Under the pieces are notes generated by a model, which saw only the letters and a program-made list of their open reading frames with translations, ran no database searches and had not been told where the DNA came from. Below, piece after piece: positions 1 through 10,800 of a stretch of DNA of 64,000 bases. This stretch comes from Lepisosteus oculatus (Eukaryota; Chordata; Actinopteri; Semionotiformes; Lepisosteidae): assembly GCF_040954835.1 (NCBI RefSeq), contig NC_090708.1:26982001-27046000 (forward strand), given 5' to 3'. A program made the position numbers and the translations under genes. Positions within the stretch are counted from its first letter, which is position 1; every line of letters begins with the position of its first letter.

Positions 1-39
1 GAATCTATAAAATGTTTTGACATATTCATCCATACATTT

Positions 40-790
40 CTTAACCTCTATGTCCATTACTATGTCAAGGGGTAGCTGGAGCCTAAACTGACAAGCAACA
101 GGTGCAAAACAGGATACAGCCTGGATGGGACACACCACTCTATCACAGGGAAGACAGATATGAACATATTCATGCTCACACTCAGAACAGAGCCAGTTTA
201 CCCACAAGCCAGCTAACCTATGAGAATGTTGTAACGAACAGTTCTTTCCAGACCCTATGCGGACGACACAATCCGAAGAAGTGGGGAAACACTAGGAAAA
301 CGTCATGCAGGAATACGGGGCTGAAAACAGGGCGGCGTGTCCAAAGTGCTCTGGTGCACGGGGGAGGTGTGGCCGAGGCAAACAATCCAAAAACAATCCA
401 TAGAGGGAATCCAAAACACAAGAATAAGTCCATTGCCAGGTGATCCATCCATCAAGGAATTAAAAACCATGAACTGAGTTGGAACCGGCGGACAGGGAAC
501 AGGAACAGGGGTTAAAACCTTAACGGGACCAGGCAATTCCAGGTCCCGGACTCGCACGGTGTGGAAACCAGATGCAGAGCCAGGATGAGCGTCTGCGCCT
601 GGCTTTTAAGGTGGGCTGGGAAAAGGGATCAGGTGCACAGAATTAAGTCTAAAGTGAAGGGCTGGAGCACCCTTAAGGAGGGGGGACTATAATCGTGACA
701 AATGTTTTTGGACTGTGGGAGGAAACCAGAGCACCTGAAGGAAACCCATATGAGCATGGGCAGAACATATATACAACCTCCATTCAGATA
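40..790 (-). repeat. Old dispersed repeat split by a solo LTR
   Basis: The pieces at about 40-229 and 701-790 together match the repeat at 11,940-12,190, including the phrase TTTGGACTGTGGGAGGAAACC-like sequence (shared core GGACTGTGGGAGGAAACC). This is a very common fish interspersed sequence, probably a SINE or LINE tail. The LTR at 230-700 interrupts it, so the repeat is the older of the two. Confidence 0.55.
230..700 (-). mobile_element. Solo LTR with 5-bp target duplication
   Basis: The block starts TGTAACGA and ends TCGTGACA, so it has TG...CA ends inside a short imperfect inverted repeat. The direct repeat AATGT lies on both sides (225-229 and 701-705). Length is 471 bp and no internal region is present, which is what recombination between two LTRs leaves. 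The minus orientation is preferred because that strand reads TGTCACG at its start and has a TTAAAAG TATA-like box; the orientation is not certain. Confidence 0.7.
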
Positions 791-1149
791 GCAGCTCAGG
801 AATTGAAAAGTGGTTTTAGCCTCACAGTGCTGGAAACATTCCACTCTGTACTTTTGTAATCTGGCCATCCCTTCACTTTGGTATAATGTGGCACCCCGGT
901 AGGTACAACACTTCAGACGTTCCACATACACAGTAGAGTGGGACTCCCTTTATGTGTAAAGTGATTTGGGATCCTTTGGAATGAGCTTTGGAAAAGAGCT
1001 ACATAAATGGCTCCCCATCCACCAGTGGATTTTAAATTTCTCCTAGTTTTTAAGACTCTAAAATGAAAAGGCACTCACAGGCCTTTTTCAAACCTCACCC
1101 TGGTCTTTATGATCAGGTCAATTTAATCCAACCAAACTGTGTACTATGA

Positions 1150-2140
1150 ATGACTGTGCCTTCTCTATCTCAATTCAATTCAATTCAATTTATTTTGATA
1201 AAGCGCCTTTCACAACAAGATTGCCCCAAGGCAAACAAAGCAAGTGACCATACATGCCGTGAATACAGAACAGAAAAGACCAGAAGACAGTGGAGGAGAG
1301 AAACCCAAAACTCCTTAGTAAAGAGAAAAATCCCTCTAGGGGTCCGAGGTCAACTGGCTGCCCAAACCCTTTGGGCATACTTACATTATACAATTAAAAA
1401 AAGGAAAAAATTAATAAAGGTATTAATCCATCCATCATGTATTCTGTATGTCAGTACTCCATGCAGATCTCTGTAGACCAGCAAAATCCTCCTAAACAAT
1501 AGCTACAGTATGTCCCTCTTGGATCCATGTCAGTGATGCAGCATCCAACTCAGATTGTGTCCAGCCCGGGTGCCATCCGGACATGTGAGGAGGAGAATAG
1601 GATAGATAATAGGTCAGAACAGATGTGTCTACCTGGTGGACCAACACAGAGACACACAATGGCATGTACAGCAGCATCAGCAGCCATGGTTGCAGCAGAC
1701 TATAATGTAAGGTGTGAGTAGGCTAGGCTGAAGTAATAGGTCTTCAGTCTGTATTTGAATACTGAGATTGACTCTGCTTCGCGAATATGGGTTGGGAGGC
1801 TGTTCCATAAGCTTTGGGAACCAACTAAACTGCCTTAGTTTTGCAAGTATGTTTTCTGTACTGTTTTAACATGAGAGTTATACGAGGGGCTTGTGTTTAA
1901 CATGACACCCAGGTTACGTGCTGAGTCTTTGAGGCAAGTTTTTAAATCCTCTGAGTTAAATGTTGAAGTTATAGTAGTCCTATCAGTATTGTTGCCTCCA
2001 AAAAACAGAAGCTCAGTTTTGAGTAACAAGGTTTTCACACACCCAAGTCTTTAAATCATTAATGCAATTAACTGAAGTGATAATAGACAAGTTGTAATTA
2101 GGTGTAAGCAAAATTTATATTTGAGTGTCATCAGCATATG
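1150..2140 (-). mobile_element. 3' end of a non-LTR retrotransposon (L2/Rex-like)
   Basis: On the minus strand, 2038-1835 encodes a reverse-transcriptase tail with KTELLFFGG and NLGVMLNTS, and a shifted frame at about 1840-1710 encodes WNSLPTHIREAESISVFKYRLK. Such stretches are the usual C-terminal end of L2/CR1/Rex-type ORF2 proteins. The part down to about 1150 is its 3' untranslated region. The copy is 5'-truncated and frameshifted, hence dead. Confidence 0.6.
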
Positions 2141-2159
2141 AATGAAGGTTAAAATTATG

Positions 2160-2460
2160 TTTTCGTATTATCCTACCTAGTGGCAGCTCCTCGCTTGTGG
2201 AATAGCCTCTCTGCTGATCTCAGACAAGTAGTTTCAACTAAGACCTTCAAAAGATCTCAAAACCCTTCTCTACCAGTAAGACTATCAAATTCCTGTACTA
2301 TAAACTAATAATTTCTTATATTTTTACTTCTTAGCAACTTTTAGATTCCTTAGCTTCTCTTTTAGCTTTTCTTTCATATCACTTTGAGATCTACTTTGAG
2401 ATTCACTGTAATTAAATGTGCTATGTTTTGTAAATGTATTATTATAGTAGCATTCTGCTC
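2160..2460 (+). mobile_element. 3' end of a second LINE fragment
   Basis: At about 2186-2230 the plus strand encodes [14 protein letters not shown], again the C-terminal signature of a LINE ORF2. It is followed by an AT-rich 3' region. It lies back to back with the minus-strand LINE end at 1150-2140. Only the last few dozen codons survive. Confidence 0.5.
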
Positions 2461-3355
2461 CCCTTCAGAGTTATGGACAGTGCCATTGCCCTATAACCTT
2501 GGGTCGTAACTTCCTTTCCACCTCTGTACCCACAGTACCCACTCTGTAAAGAGGGTCCGCCTTAGCACTTTGCCCTCTTTGCACCACTTGACAAGCTACG
2601 GGAGCTCCCTCTTCCTGCCTCCTGTCTATATCGTTTCTGTCAAACTGGTTTCGCCACATTGGTGTCAGTTGGTGGGATTGATTCAGGTTCCTTCCAACTG
2701 AAGGCAGAATGGAAAATGTTGAAAAACACAGCAGAAAGCCAGGACTCCCCACCTGGGGTCAAGCACAGAAAACCAAAGAATGTAGCTAAATATGCACCAG
2801 AGCTGTGCTGGGACATTGGATTCCCCCAGACCAACCAACTGAGAGGTAGGGCTGCAATTGCTGAATTTATTAAGAGCTTTAGGAGTGAAATTACTCCTCA
2901 GAAAGAGAAAGTGAAAAGATGGTTCACGTTGTGGTTAGAAATGACGGACTTTGTCAAATGCACTGGTGAGTGAGGGATTGCAGGCTGAAGCAAGAGTAGA
3001 GCAGGCCAGATGCAATAGTCAGGAAAGGTTGGGGCATTTAGAGAGGCCTAGGAGAACAGGCCGTGAAGCAGGGAGGCTGAGTTAGTATTGCAACCGGACC
3101 ATGCTGTCGGCTGTGGGGCATTGCACATTGAACAAGGCACCTAGAAGGCTTTTAATAGGAGGTTTGAATTAGTCCTTGACCTTAACAGCTGGACAGAAGA
3201 CAAAAAAGGCTGTAGCTAGTTGGTGTGCACACATAGAGGTTCAGGATTCTGCACGACTTGTCGTGGGATGAAGTTAGGAGTTTTGAAGCTCTCCTAGAAG
3301 GTTTCAATTACCATTTTGGTGGGGCTGAAACAACGCTGGTGATGTATGAACCATT

Positions 3356-3679
3356 TGTCATGGATATCGGAAAGGACAAACCATGAAGAGGCAGGAGAGC
3401 GTAGAAGACCCTATGAGTAGCGACGAGATGGGGGGTTAGCCCTGGCTCAGCTCTTCAGGAAATGCCATATAGAAACCTATGCCCTCAGGTAGCAGACGTG
3501 GGGCGACCTGGTGCTAGGTGGGTCTCAGGACATCCAAACGCCAATGCTGAGCCAAGGCAGACTGAAAGACCCGGAAATATATAGTCCCAGAGAGAGAGAA
3601 ACACCGAAAGGACAGCAAAGAACCGGAAATGAGAAACAGGACAGAGAAGAAGCGCCCTCTGGCTGCAGAGGGCATGACA
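3356..3679 (-). repeat. LTR (3' LTR in element orientation)
   Basis: TGTCATGG...GCATGACA. It aligns along its length with 4710-5037 and lies beside the purine tract at 3680-3700. Confidence 0.75.
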
Positions 3680-4079
3680 GTACCCCCCCCCACCCCCCTT
3701 CATGGCCGGCTCCTGACACCCATACTAATAAATGAGCTGCACAGCACTGGGGGGAGGAAAAACCTCATTTAACTGAAAGGAATCCTCCGGGAGTCCACGG
3801 CTGAGAGCTACCCCCTCCTCCAGGGTATAAACCTTTATTGGGTAGAGGAAGGGGGGGTTGAGTAGAGCTCTGGAGACTTAAAACAAAAAAGTACACAATC
3901 ACAAACACAACAGACAAAAACCTGGGAAAGACCAGGGAGACAAACCACAAAAAACAGATAGGAACCAAAGTTCTGAGACACATGGAGCAGGGGGGAACCA
4001 AATAGGAAGGGAAAACAGAAAGAAAAAAATCAAAACAACGGTCAAAAAACAAGAATAAAAAACAAAAAACCCATGGGAA

Positions 4080-4625
4080 ATAATACGGCAGACTGGGCAA
4101 TAGGCACGTACACATTCCAACGCTGATATTGGAGTGGACAACCTGAGGAAAGCCAGACTGTAGTCCACTTACAGACACAGATGCCAGGAGTGATATCCAG
4201 CAAAAGGAATGGAGGAACGGCAGAAAACTCACCAAACTAACGCCGATATCAGAGTGGACAACCCAAGGAAAGCCAGGCACAGGACCCACTCACAGGCACG
4301 GATCTCTATCATCCTAGCGTTAATCCCGCATCAGCAGGGTCCGCTTGTCAGCACGCCCGTCTCCATTTGGTGGTTTGAACCAAATCTTTGAGCTGATGTT
4401 GCCATTAAATGCGACCGAGAATACTCCAACTGGCGCGTCGCTCTGCGTGCCGTCTGAGGCTCACAGGCACGGATGACTGGAGTGATATCCAGCAATTAGG
4501 ATGGGAGAGCCAGCTCAAAATTCAAAATTCAATCACTGATATCAGAGAGATCGTACCCGAGGAAAGCCAGGTACAGGACCTGCTTACAGGCACGGAAGAT
4601 CTTAGTGATATCCAGCGATTAGAAT
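4080..4625. repeat. Degenerate tandem repeat inside the LTR element
   Basis: About four imperfect units, each with a 'GATATCAGAG', 'GGAAAGCCAG', 'CAGGCACGGA' and 'GTGATATCCAGC' block in the same order. The open frames across it look like low-complexity shadows and not genes. Confidence 0.6.
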
Positions 4626-4709
4626 AGAGGAACTGAAAAAAAAAAGCCCAGAGAAAAAGAAAAAACTGCGGAAAAAGGCGCTCGCGGGGTCGAAAATGGC
4701 TCAGCATTC

Positions 4710-5037
4710 TGTCACGGATGTCGGAAAGGACAAACTGTGGAGTTTGCAAAGAGCAAAGAAGACCCTATGCATAGTGGTGAGATGGGGGTTAGCCCGGGCT
4801 CAGCTGTTCAGGAAATGCCGTATACAGTAGAAACCTATGCCTTCAGGTAGCGGATGTGGAGCGACCTGGTGCTAGGCGGGTCTCAGGACATCCGAACGTC
4901 AATGCTGAGCCAAGGCAGACTGAAAGACCCGGAAATATATAGTCCTAGAAAGAGAGAAACACCGGAAGGACAGCAAAAAAACGGAAATGAGAGACAGAAC
5001 AGAGAAAGAGCACCCTCTGGCTGCAGAGGGCGTGACA
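4710..5037 (-). repeat. LTR (5' LTR in element orientation)
   Basis: TGTCACGG...GCGTGACA. Partner of 3356-3679 and followed directly by the right-hand CCATT duplication. The minus strand carries a TATA-like box. Confidence 0.75.
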
Positions 5038-5849
5038 CCATTCAAACATTACATGCAACAGCTTGGAAAAAGGATGGGGTGCTCTGCCACAGACATTATC
5101 TATCTACCATGCATGGCCTATCCACGCTTCAACACAGATATCCAGGAAGAGCTAACAAATTATTGCTTCATGTATGACCTCACCCCCGACTGCCCACACC
5201 ACTAAGTATGCTTAGCAGACCCCTCAACCCTAGAAACAACCCCGTAGAAATCTGAAGAAGTGGAGTAGATCTTCCAGGAGCATACACTGTCCCCCAATGC
5301 CTGCTGTAGACATTGAGATTAGCACACCACATAGTCTAAGCTCTACCTGGAGGTTACTGAAGGTGAGGAGAGTTGGACTTCATTGGGGGTCCCAGGCCCA
5401 GCTAGCCTCCAGGGAGGGTCCACTTGTCAGCTAGGAGGCCTGTTTGAGCACCTTTAGCACTGAATGGCTCTCTGAATTCACAGGCCAAGTGCAGACCAGC
5501 TCCTTCTCAGCTCCACCTATGCCAAAAAGCTACTTTGGCGACATCCCCATCAGTGAAGGTTTCCATATGGCCAGCACACTGGAGAGGGAGATGTGCATCA
5601 CCGCAACATGGCCAAACCATGGGACCAGCCCAGGAAGATGACATGCCACCTCAAACCTCAACCCTGGTAGACACCACTTAGTGGAGCCCAAGCCCAGAGA
5701 CAAGAACGGCAGTGATCTAGACCATGTGACAGAGAACTGCAAAGCTGTACTCAGTGAACTTAATACAGAGGGTGGGATCCTTTTTAAGCCACCACATCAG
5801 TGGAATTAGTGGAATCAGTGGAATTAACATCCAGGAAGACAAAGTTAGT

Positions 5850-6250
5850 GTAGTATGGGAGTGGCCAGAGCCCTTCAACCTGGAGCAACTAAGAACCTTC
5901 TAAGGGGTGGTACTGCACTACCATTGCTTCATGGCAGGCTTGGCCACTATCACCTCTGCCCCTTATGAGCTCACTTGGAAAGGTGAAGAGTTTGAATAGA
6001 TGGATGTGGCAGTAGGCCTTTGACACATTGTGCAATGCTCCAATCGTATTTGCTCCAGACCTCAGGCTTCAATTCATCCTTGACATAGATATCAGAGATG
6101 AAGGACTGGGAGCTGTACTGTTGCACAACTCGGATGAGGGAAAATGAGTCATTGTGTCTTACAGTGAGATACTGACGCCCACAGAACGCAAGTATTGTGT
6201 AACCTTCTGTAACACTATTGTTTAGTCCTGGCTGTCATGGATGCAATATA
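5850..6250 (+). pseudogene. Gypsy pol fragment: RT end and RNase H
   Basis: The plus strand reads the RT-connection phrase EPFNLEQLRTF at about 5865, then the RNase H start LQFILDIDIRDEGLGAVL at about 6068, then a TPTERKYCV block at about 6180. These are standard Ty3/gypsy pol landmarks in the right order. Several in-frame stops and shifts show it is not functional. Confidence 0.7.
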
Positions 6251-6759
6251 ATACTTCTGTCACCATATCTGTGGGCTTTCCATCATCCTCCACACACACC
6301 ATGTGACTCTCCTTTGGATTCTGTCGTTTAAGGGGCCCGAAGATCAGGTTGTTCATTGGATCACCAAGCTACAGGTCTTCCAGTTCATGGAGCAGCACAG
6401 ACCTGGACAGCACACTCAGAATACAGATACCCTGTTGCAACAACCCCCGTTGCAAGAAGACAGCACTGAACGCAACAAGAGGAATGAGAGCGAGAGCGAA
6501 AATCACAAGCTGAGAGAAGACCCCAGACTGGGAGAAGACACGGGAAAATGACCCCAAACTACAGCTGGACCAATGGTGAGTGCAAGACGGGACATGACCT
6601 ACCTGGGAAGAACTTACGGGAGAACAGCCATCCACTAAGGTCCTCTGGGAGCAGTGGCCAGGCTTGGGACTGAGCAAGGAGCTCCGTAGTGGTGTTGGAT
6701 ACACCCCACATCTGGAGAGCCACTATGGCAGGTAGTCATACCCACTGCATAACAACCCC

Positions 6760-7290
6760 AGGTCTTGAGAGCCCACCATGGGCCGCAAAGAGTGAGGGCA
6801 CTTTGGTGTTTCTTAGATGCTCTAATGTCTCCAGCAAGCCTTTTACTGGGAGAACATCCAGCATGATGTAGAAGTTTATACCACAATTTTAATGCTTGCA
6901 ACACCAGGAATGGCCCCACAGAATAGTCGAGAGCTGCCCTCTAACCCTTTCCTAGGAGAGTACCAATGAAGTGGGTGGTGGTGGACATCCTGGGACCAAT
7001 TCTTAATATATTAAGAGGCAAATAGTTCGTGCTAGTCCTGATTGACCACTTTATGCGCTGACCAGAAGCTTACGTCCTGCCAGACCAAGAGACCAAAACC
7101 GTGTGTGATGCACAGAAGGTTCTTCAGTAGGTTTGAATTCCCTTAGGAGATCCTCTCCGATCAAGACAGAAACTTCAAATCCAGGGCATTCTCCACTATG
7201 TACCAGCAGCTGGGGATCAAGAACACATGGACCACTACTCTGCATCCCCAATGAAATGGATTAGTTAAACAGTTAAATAGGATTCTAGGA
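6760..7290 (+). pseudogene. Gypsy pol fragment: integrase zinc finger and core
   Basis: A degraded HHCC zinc-binding region (FYWENIQHDVE at about 6840) is followed by the catalytic core: VVVDILGPI at about 6980, VLVLIDHFMR at about 7030, PEAYVLPDQETKTV at about 7065 and a decayed end at about 7200-7290. The order and spacing fit a Ty3/gypsy integrase. Stops and frameshifts interrupt it. Confidence 0.75.
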
Positions 7291-7489
7291 ATACAACTGT
7301 GCCTGGTGGTAAGCCAGCACTGTGCTCCTGGCCTGTCAGACAGTGATGCAGGACTCAACAGTGTGCACACCTGCTCTCCTTATACTGGGGTGGGAACTGC
7401 AGATCCCCCCGCGAAAATGGCATTTTGCACCTCATTGGACCATCCTCTGATGACTGAGGGCCCTAAGCACACAGCCAAGCTGCAATGGT

Positions 7490-7670
7490 GCACCAGTTTA
7501 AGGAGAAGCAGGCGCATGCAGGAGAACAGAGATACAAGTGCAATTATGATATCAGGGCAAACTACAGACTGTACAGTTTCCAAGAGAAAGTTGGATAAGT
7601 CCAAGGCAGCCATCAAAAGCTCAAGGCTAAATGGGTGGGCCCCTGCAAAGTGATTAAACTACACAACAAG
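7490..7670 (+). pseudogene. Gypsy integrase C-terminal fragment
   Basis: The plus strand encodes KLKAKWVGPCKVIK at about 7620-7660, the GPY/F-type module found near the end of gypsy integrases, with stops nearby. It is the last recognisable pol piece before the second LTR-element remnant. Confidence 0.55.
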
Positions 7671-8551
7671 ACACCAGAAAGACATGAATAATCACAGGGC
7701 GGCTCCTGAGACCCAAAAAAGAGCTGCACAGCACTGGGGGGAGTAAAAACCTCATTTAACTGAAAGGAAACCTCCGGGAGTCCACGGCTGAGTGCTACCC
7801 CTCATTCGGGGTAAAAAAAACTTAATTGAGTAGAGGAAGAGGGGCTGAACTGGGCTCCGGAGGAGCAAGACAAAAAACTAGACCGAACAAGTAAAAAATC
7901 ATGAACAACAAAAATAAACCCTGACGGAACAGGGGAACAAACAACACATAAGGGCATGGAAGCCCAGACCAGAGGGCATGATAGCCCGGAGCCAGGGAGA
8001 CCAGAGGGCATGGGAGCCCGGGACACACAAAACACATTAAATAAAACAAAATCACACACAACAAAATAAACCCTGACGGAACAGGGCAACAGACCACACA
8101 TAAGGGCATGGAAGCCCAGACCAGGGGGTGTGGGAGCCCGGAACACGGAAGCAGCAGGGGGCGTGGGAGCCCGGGACAGAGGCAAAACAAGCAACGAATA
8201 TAAACAGGGAAACCAACAACACGTAAAAGAAATAACCCCCAACAGATAGGGAAGAGCAGGGGGCATGGAAGCCCAGAACCAAGAATAAAGAAAATAAATT
8301 CCAGGAAACAAAAAGGAAAAAAAAAACACTTGCGGGGTCTAGAGTAGGCTCAGCATTCTGTCATAGATGTCTGAAGGGACAAACCGTGGAATGGCAGGGG
8401 AGTGATAAAGACCCTATGCATAGCAGCGAGACGGGGGTTAGCCCAGGCTCAGCTGTTCAGGAAATGTCGTACACCAGAAAGACATGAATAATCACAGGGA
8501 ACTAGGAACAGGAGAGAAGTCGACCACCCTCTAGGTGTACTGGGTGTGACA
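7671..8551 (-). mobile_element. Decayed relative of the 3356-5037 LTR element
   Basis: 7720-7870 matches 3733-3880 and 8300-8470 matches 4640-4830, so interior ends and LTR are shared. The right LTR is 8359-8551 (TGTCATAG...TGTGACA) with about 130 bp deleted; only a 29-bp piece (7671-7699) remains of the left LTR. The interior core (7915-8285) is a different tandem repeat, with units carrying CCCTGACGGAACAGGG and GGGCATGG(A/G)AGCCC. No coding capacity is seen. Confidence 0.6.
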
Positions 8552-8711
8552 GGTTATTAGTCTGTTTGATTAAAATTTATCATAGATGCTTTTTACTTAC
8601 AGTCCTTATTAGTGAACAAAAAATATGGATGCAATTGAGACCATGTTTTGTAAAGCAGTATGCCAAACCACAGGTTGAAGGGGAGGATATATATTAAAAA
8701 AAGTGGTTTTG

Positions 8712-8935
8712 TTTAGGGTGGCATGGTGAATAGCAATACCGCATCACAGATCCTGGGACCTGGGATTGATTCTGGTCTGGGGCACCTTCTGCATGGAGTC
8801 CTCATGTTCTGCCTATGTCCAAGTACATCTTTTGCCAGGTGTTCTGGTTTCCTCGGACAGACCAAAGACATGATTTCTGTGTTAATTGGTGTCTCTAATT
8901 TGTTCCCTATGTGCATGAATGCGTGAATATGTGTG
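8712..8935 (+). repeat. SINE-like dispersed repeat
   Basis: The segment has the familiar fish order GGGTGGCATGGTG, GGATTGATTC, CATGGAGTCCTCATGTTCTGCC, GGTTTCCTC, ACAGACCAAAGACATG and TAATTGGTGTCTCTAA. It is related to the repeat tails at 9,890-10,075 and 11,940-12,190. Probably a tRNA-headed SINE with an L2-like tail. Confidence 0.5.
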
Positions 8936-8977
8936 TTCTTTGCTGGACTTGAATCCTGTCCAGAATCCTGTCCAAGT

Positions 8978-9262
8978 GGTAAAGGACGGTGCAGTGTCTC
9001 TGTGGCTAAGGCTCTGCATCTGTGGCTGGAAGGTTGCGGATTCGCATCCCATGGCCAGCAGAAGAATCCTACTCTGTTGGGTCCCTGAGCAAGGCCCTTA
9101 ACCCCAACTGCTCCAGGGACGCCATATAAATGGCTGACCCTGCACTCTGACCCCAAGCCTCTTTCTCCCTGTCTGTGTGTCTCATGGAGAGCAAGCTGGG
9201 GTATGCGAAAAGACACATTCATAATACAAGAAATTGTATATGGCCAATAAAGTGATCTAATT
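8978..9262 (+). mobile_element. tRNA-derived SINE, copy 1
   Basis: A tRNA-like head with A-box-like GTGGCTAAGGCTCTG and B-box-like GGATTCGCATCC is followed by a family-specific body (CTCTGACCCCAAGC, GAGCAAGCTGGGGTATG) and the tail GGCCAATAAAGTGATCT. Two further copies lie at 35,105-35,362 (minus) and 59,862-60,110 (plus). Confidence 0.75.
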
Positions 9263-10600
9263 ATATTATCACCTACCCATCGTCTGACAGCTTAGATTCA
9301 GCTCAGCCTGGTGGATTAGATGGTTATGGAAGACATATGGATGTTTCTGTACAGTATATGTAGTGTGTCTGCTTTCTCATTCATTTCAATATCATTGCCC
9401 AAGCCTATATATGACAGCTTCACATGAAACCAGAAAACGCCAGGTAGTCAAAGGACTCAAGGCTGGATTTACCAACACTTACTAATACTTGTTCTACCAC
9501 TCTCATACTTGAGTTCACAGGTGTCAAATGTTCTCTTCCCACCCCCCCTGATGGTAGAATCAAAAAGTAAAATGGGAGTATAGTCACCTTATGCCTCCAG
9601 AGCTCATTTCTATAGCCTGTACCAGTAAGATTTTCTCCCAGACCTTCTGACTACAAGTCCTCTGCAGCACTGCTGTTCTGTTGCACTGTACAGATAAAGT
9701 GCTTGTGTGGCACGCCATTTATTACATCATTTCCAAAACCATGTGAACAGCATTATGGAATTTACTAAGCTTTCTGTCATGTCACATAAACTGACTACAT
9801 ATTGTATTACAGTTCCAGTCATTTTGTGCCAGGGCATCTTCTGAGCACATGCAAACACACATCAATAACTTTAAAATAAAAAGTGACATATAGTATGTTA
9901 GCATGTTCTCCCCAAGTTTGGAAATTGGCTTCTGGGTAAATTGGCCCAGTTGTGGACGTGTGTGTGCCCTGTAATGGACTGGCATCCCATCTATGGATGG
10001 GTGTACCCAGCCTTGCACCCACTGTGTACCAGTATATGTGTAGATTTCCTGCGACCCTGAACTGGATGAATAAATGCTATTAGAAATTAGAAATGTTAAT
10101 TTTTTTAAAAAAAAAGCAAATAAAAACGATAAAATACTCCAAAATCCATTGCATTTTTTTTTTTTTGCATTTCAGGCGGCTAACAGATCCAGAACACCGG
10201 CTTATGTGTACATATGTTAATACATTTCACAAGCACGACAGTAAAGGGGTGGAAACCAACCCAATATTTTTAGTTTTTAACACCAGTTACTAGAACCCCT
10301 CCCCACTGCATTAAAATCTGTAATCAGTCTATCACACGCACAGAAACCACCAGCCAGTGGTTATTACGGGTGTCCAGGAATCATGAAAGCAACTTTATTA
10401 TATCTTGCTAAAACCCAGTAACGTAATAACGTAATAATAAAGCGAAACAAAGCATTAATGCATATCATACTTTACACATATATCATACATATCTCGGCGT
10501 TACGCTTTAAACGCATTTTACGCGTTTACGATGAAATGGTGAAAGACCTGGCACGTACACACATTTCAGGTGAAGAGCACATACAGTACATTTGAAAAAA
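9263..10600. other. Intergenic, no gene seen
   Basis: No reading frame here has homology that I recognise. 9,890-10,075 is a dispersed repeat tail (GGACTGGCATCCCATC). The rest is AT-rich single-copy-looking sequence. Confidence 0.5.
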
Positions 10601-10800
10601 GCCCGTATCTCAGGATTTTTCCGTCATTGGCGGTTTAAGTAATATAGTTCCAACGTGAAAGATTTCATGGGTTGCTTGGGCAGTTGAAAAACTACGCCTC
10701 CCAGAATGCAGTGAGTCAAGCGCAGTACAGGAAGTGGATTTTTTTATTGTGGCAGACTAGTAGTAGTAGTGTTATGCGGAGATGTGGAGTAGAATTTTTT
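10600..10800 (+). promoter_or_regulatory. Candidate N6AMT1 promoter with ZNF143/THAP11 motif
   Basis: ACTACGCCTCCCAGAATGCA at 10,691-10,710 fits the ACTAYRNNNCCCR motif with its ATGC extension, bound by ZNF143 and THAP11 at many vertebrate promoters. An ETS-like CAGGAAGTGG follows at about 10,728. It lies 2.5 kb upstream of the first coding exon of N6AMT1, so a noncoding first exon is implied but not located. Confidence 0.5.

Larger units (their letters stand above)
3356..5037 (-). mobile_element. Complete non-autonomous LTR element with tandem-repeat core
   Basis: Two LTRs (3356-3679, 324 bp; 4710-5037, 328 bp) begin TGTCA and end TGACA and are near-identical apart from scattered differences. 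The direct repeat CCATT flanks the whole unit (3351-3355 and 5038-5042). The minus orientation is supported by a purine tract (minus strand of 3680-3700) next to the LTR at 3356-3679 and by a TATA-like CTATATATTTCC on the minus strand inside the LTR. The 1030-bp interior has no gag or pol. It holds degenerate tandem units of about 110-140 bp (4080-4625) marked by GATATCCAGC and GAGGAAAGCCAG. This resembles TRIM/LARD-type elements mobilised by a partner. Confidence 0.75.
2650..7670 (+). mobile_element. Decayed Ty3/gypsy LTR retrotransposon, interrupted
   Basis: A leader-like stretch (TTGGTGTCAG, about 2660) and a gag-like open region (2659-2973) precede pol fragments on the same strand in the expected order: RT end and RNase H, integrase zinc finger, integrase core, integrase tail. 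All frames have stops and shifts, so the copy is dead. The LTR element at 3356-5037 has jumped into it: the reading frame on the left runs on at the right once one copy of the CCATT duplication is ignored. I could not delimit this element's own LTRs. Confidence 0.7.

Noticed and set aside
2659-2973. Independent host gene at 2,659
   Set aside because: It follows a retroelement leader and precedes gypsy pol pieces on the same strand, so it is better read as a gag remnant.
3765-4289. Minus-strand 174-codon open frame
   Set aside because: It lies in the tandem-repeat core of a non-autonomous LTR element, is hydrophobic low-complexity sequence and has no recognisable domain.
7802-8329. Minus-strand 175-codon open frame
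   Set aside because: It spans the second LTR element's repeat core and has repeated Cys/Pro/Leu-rich words from the tandem units, not a protein domain.
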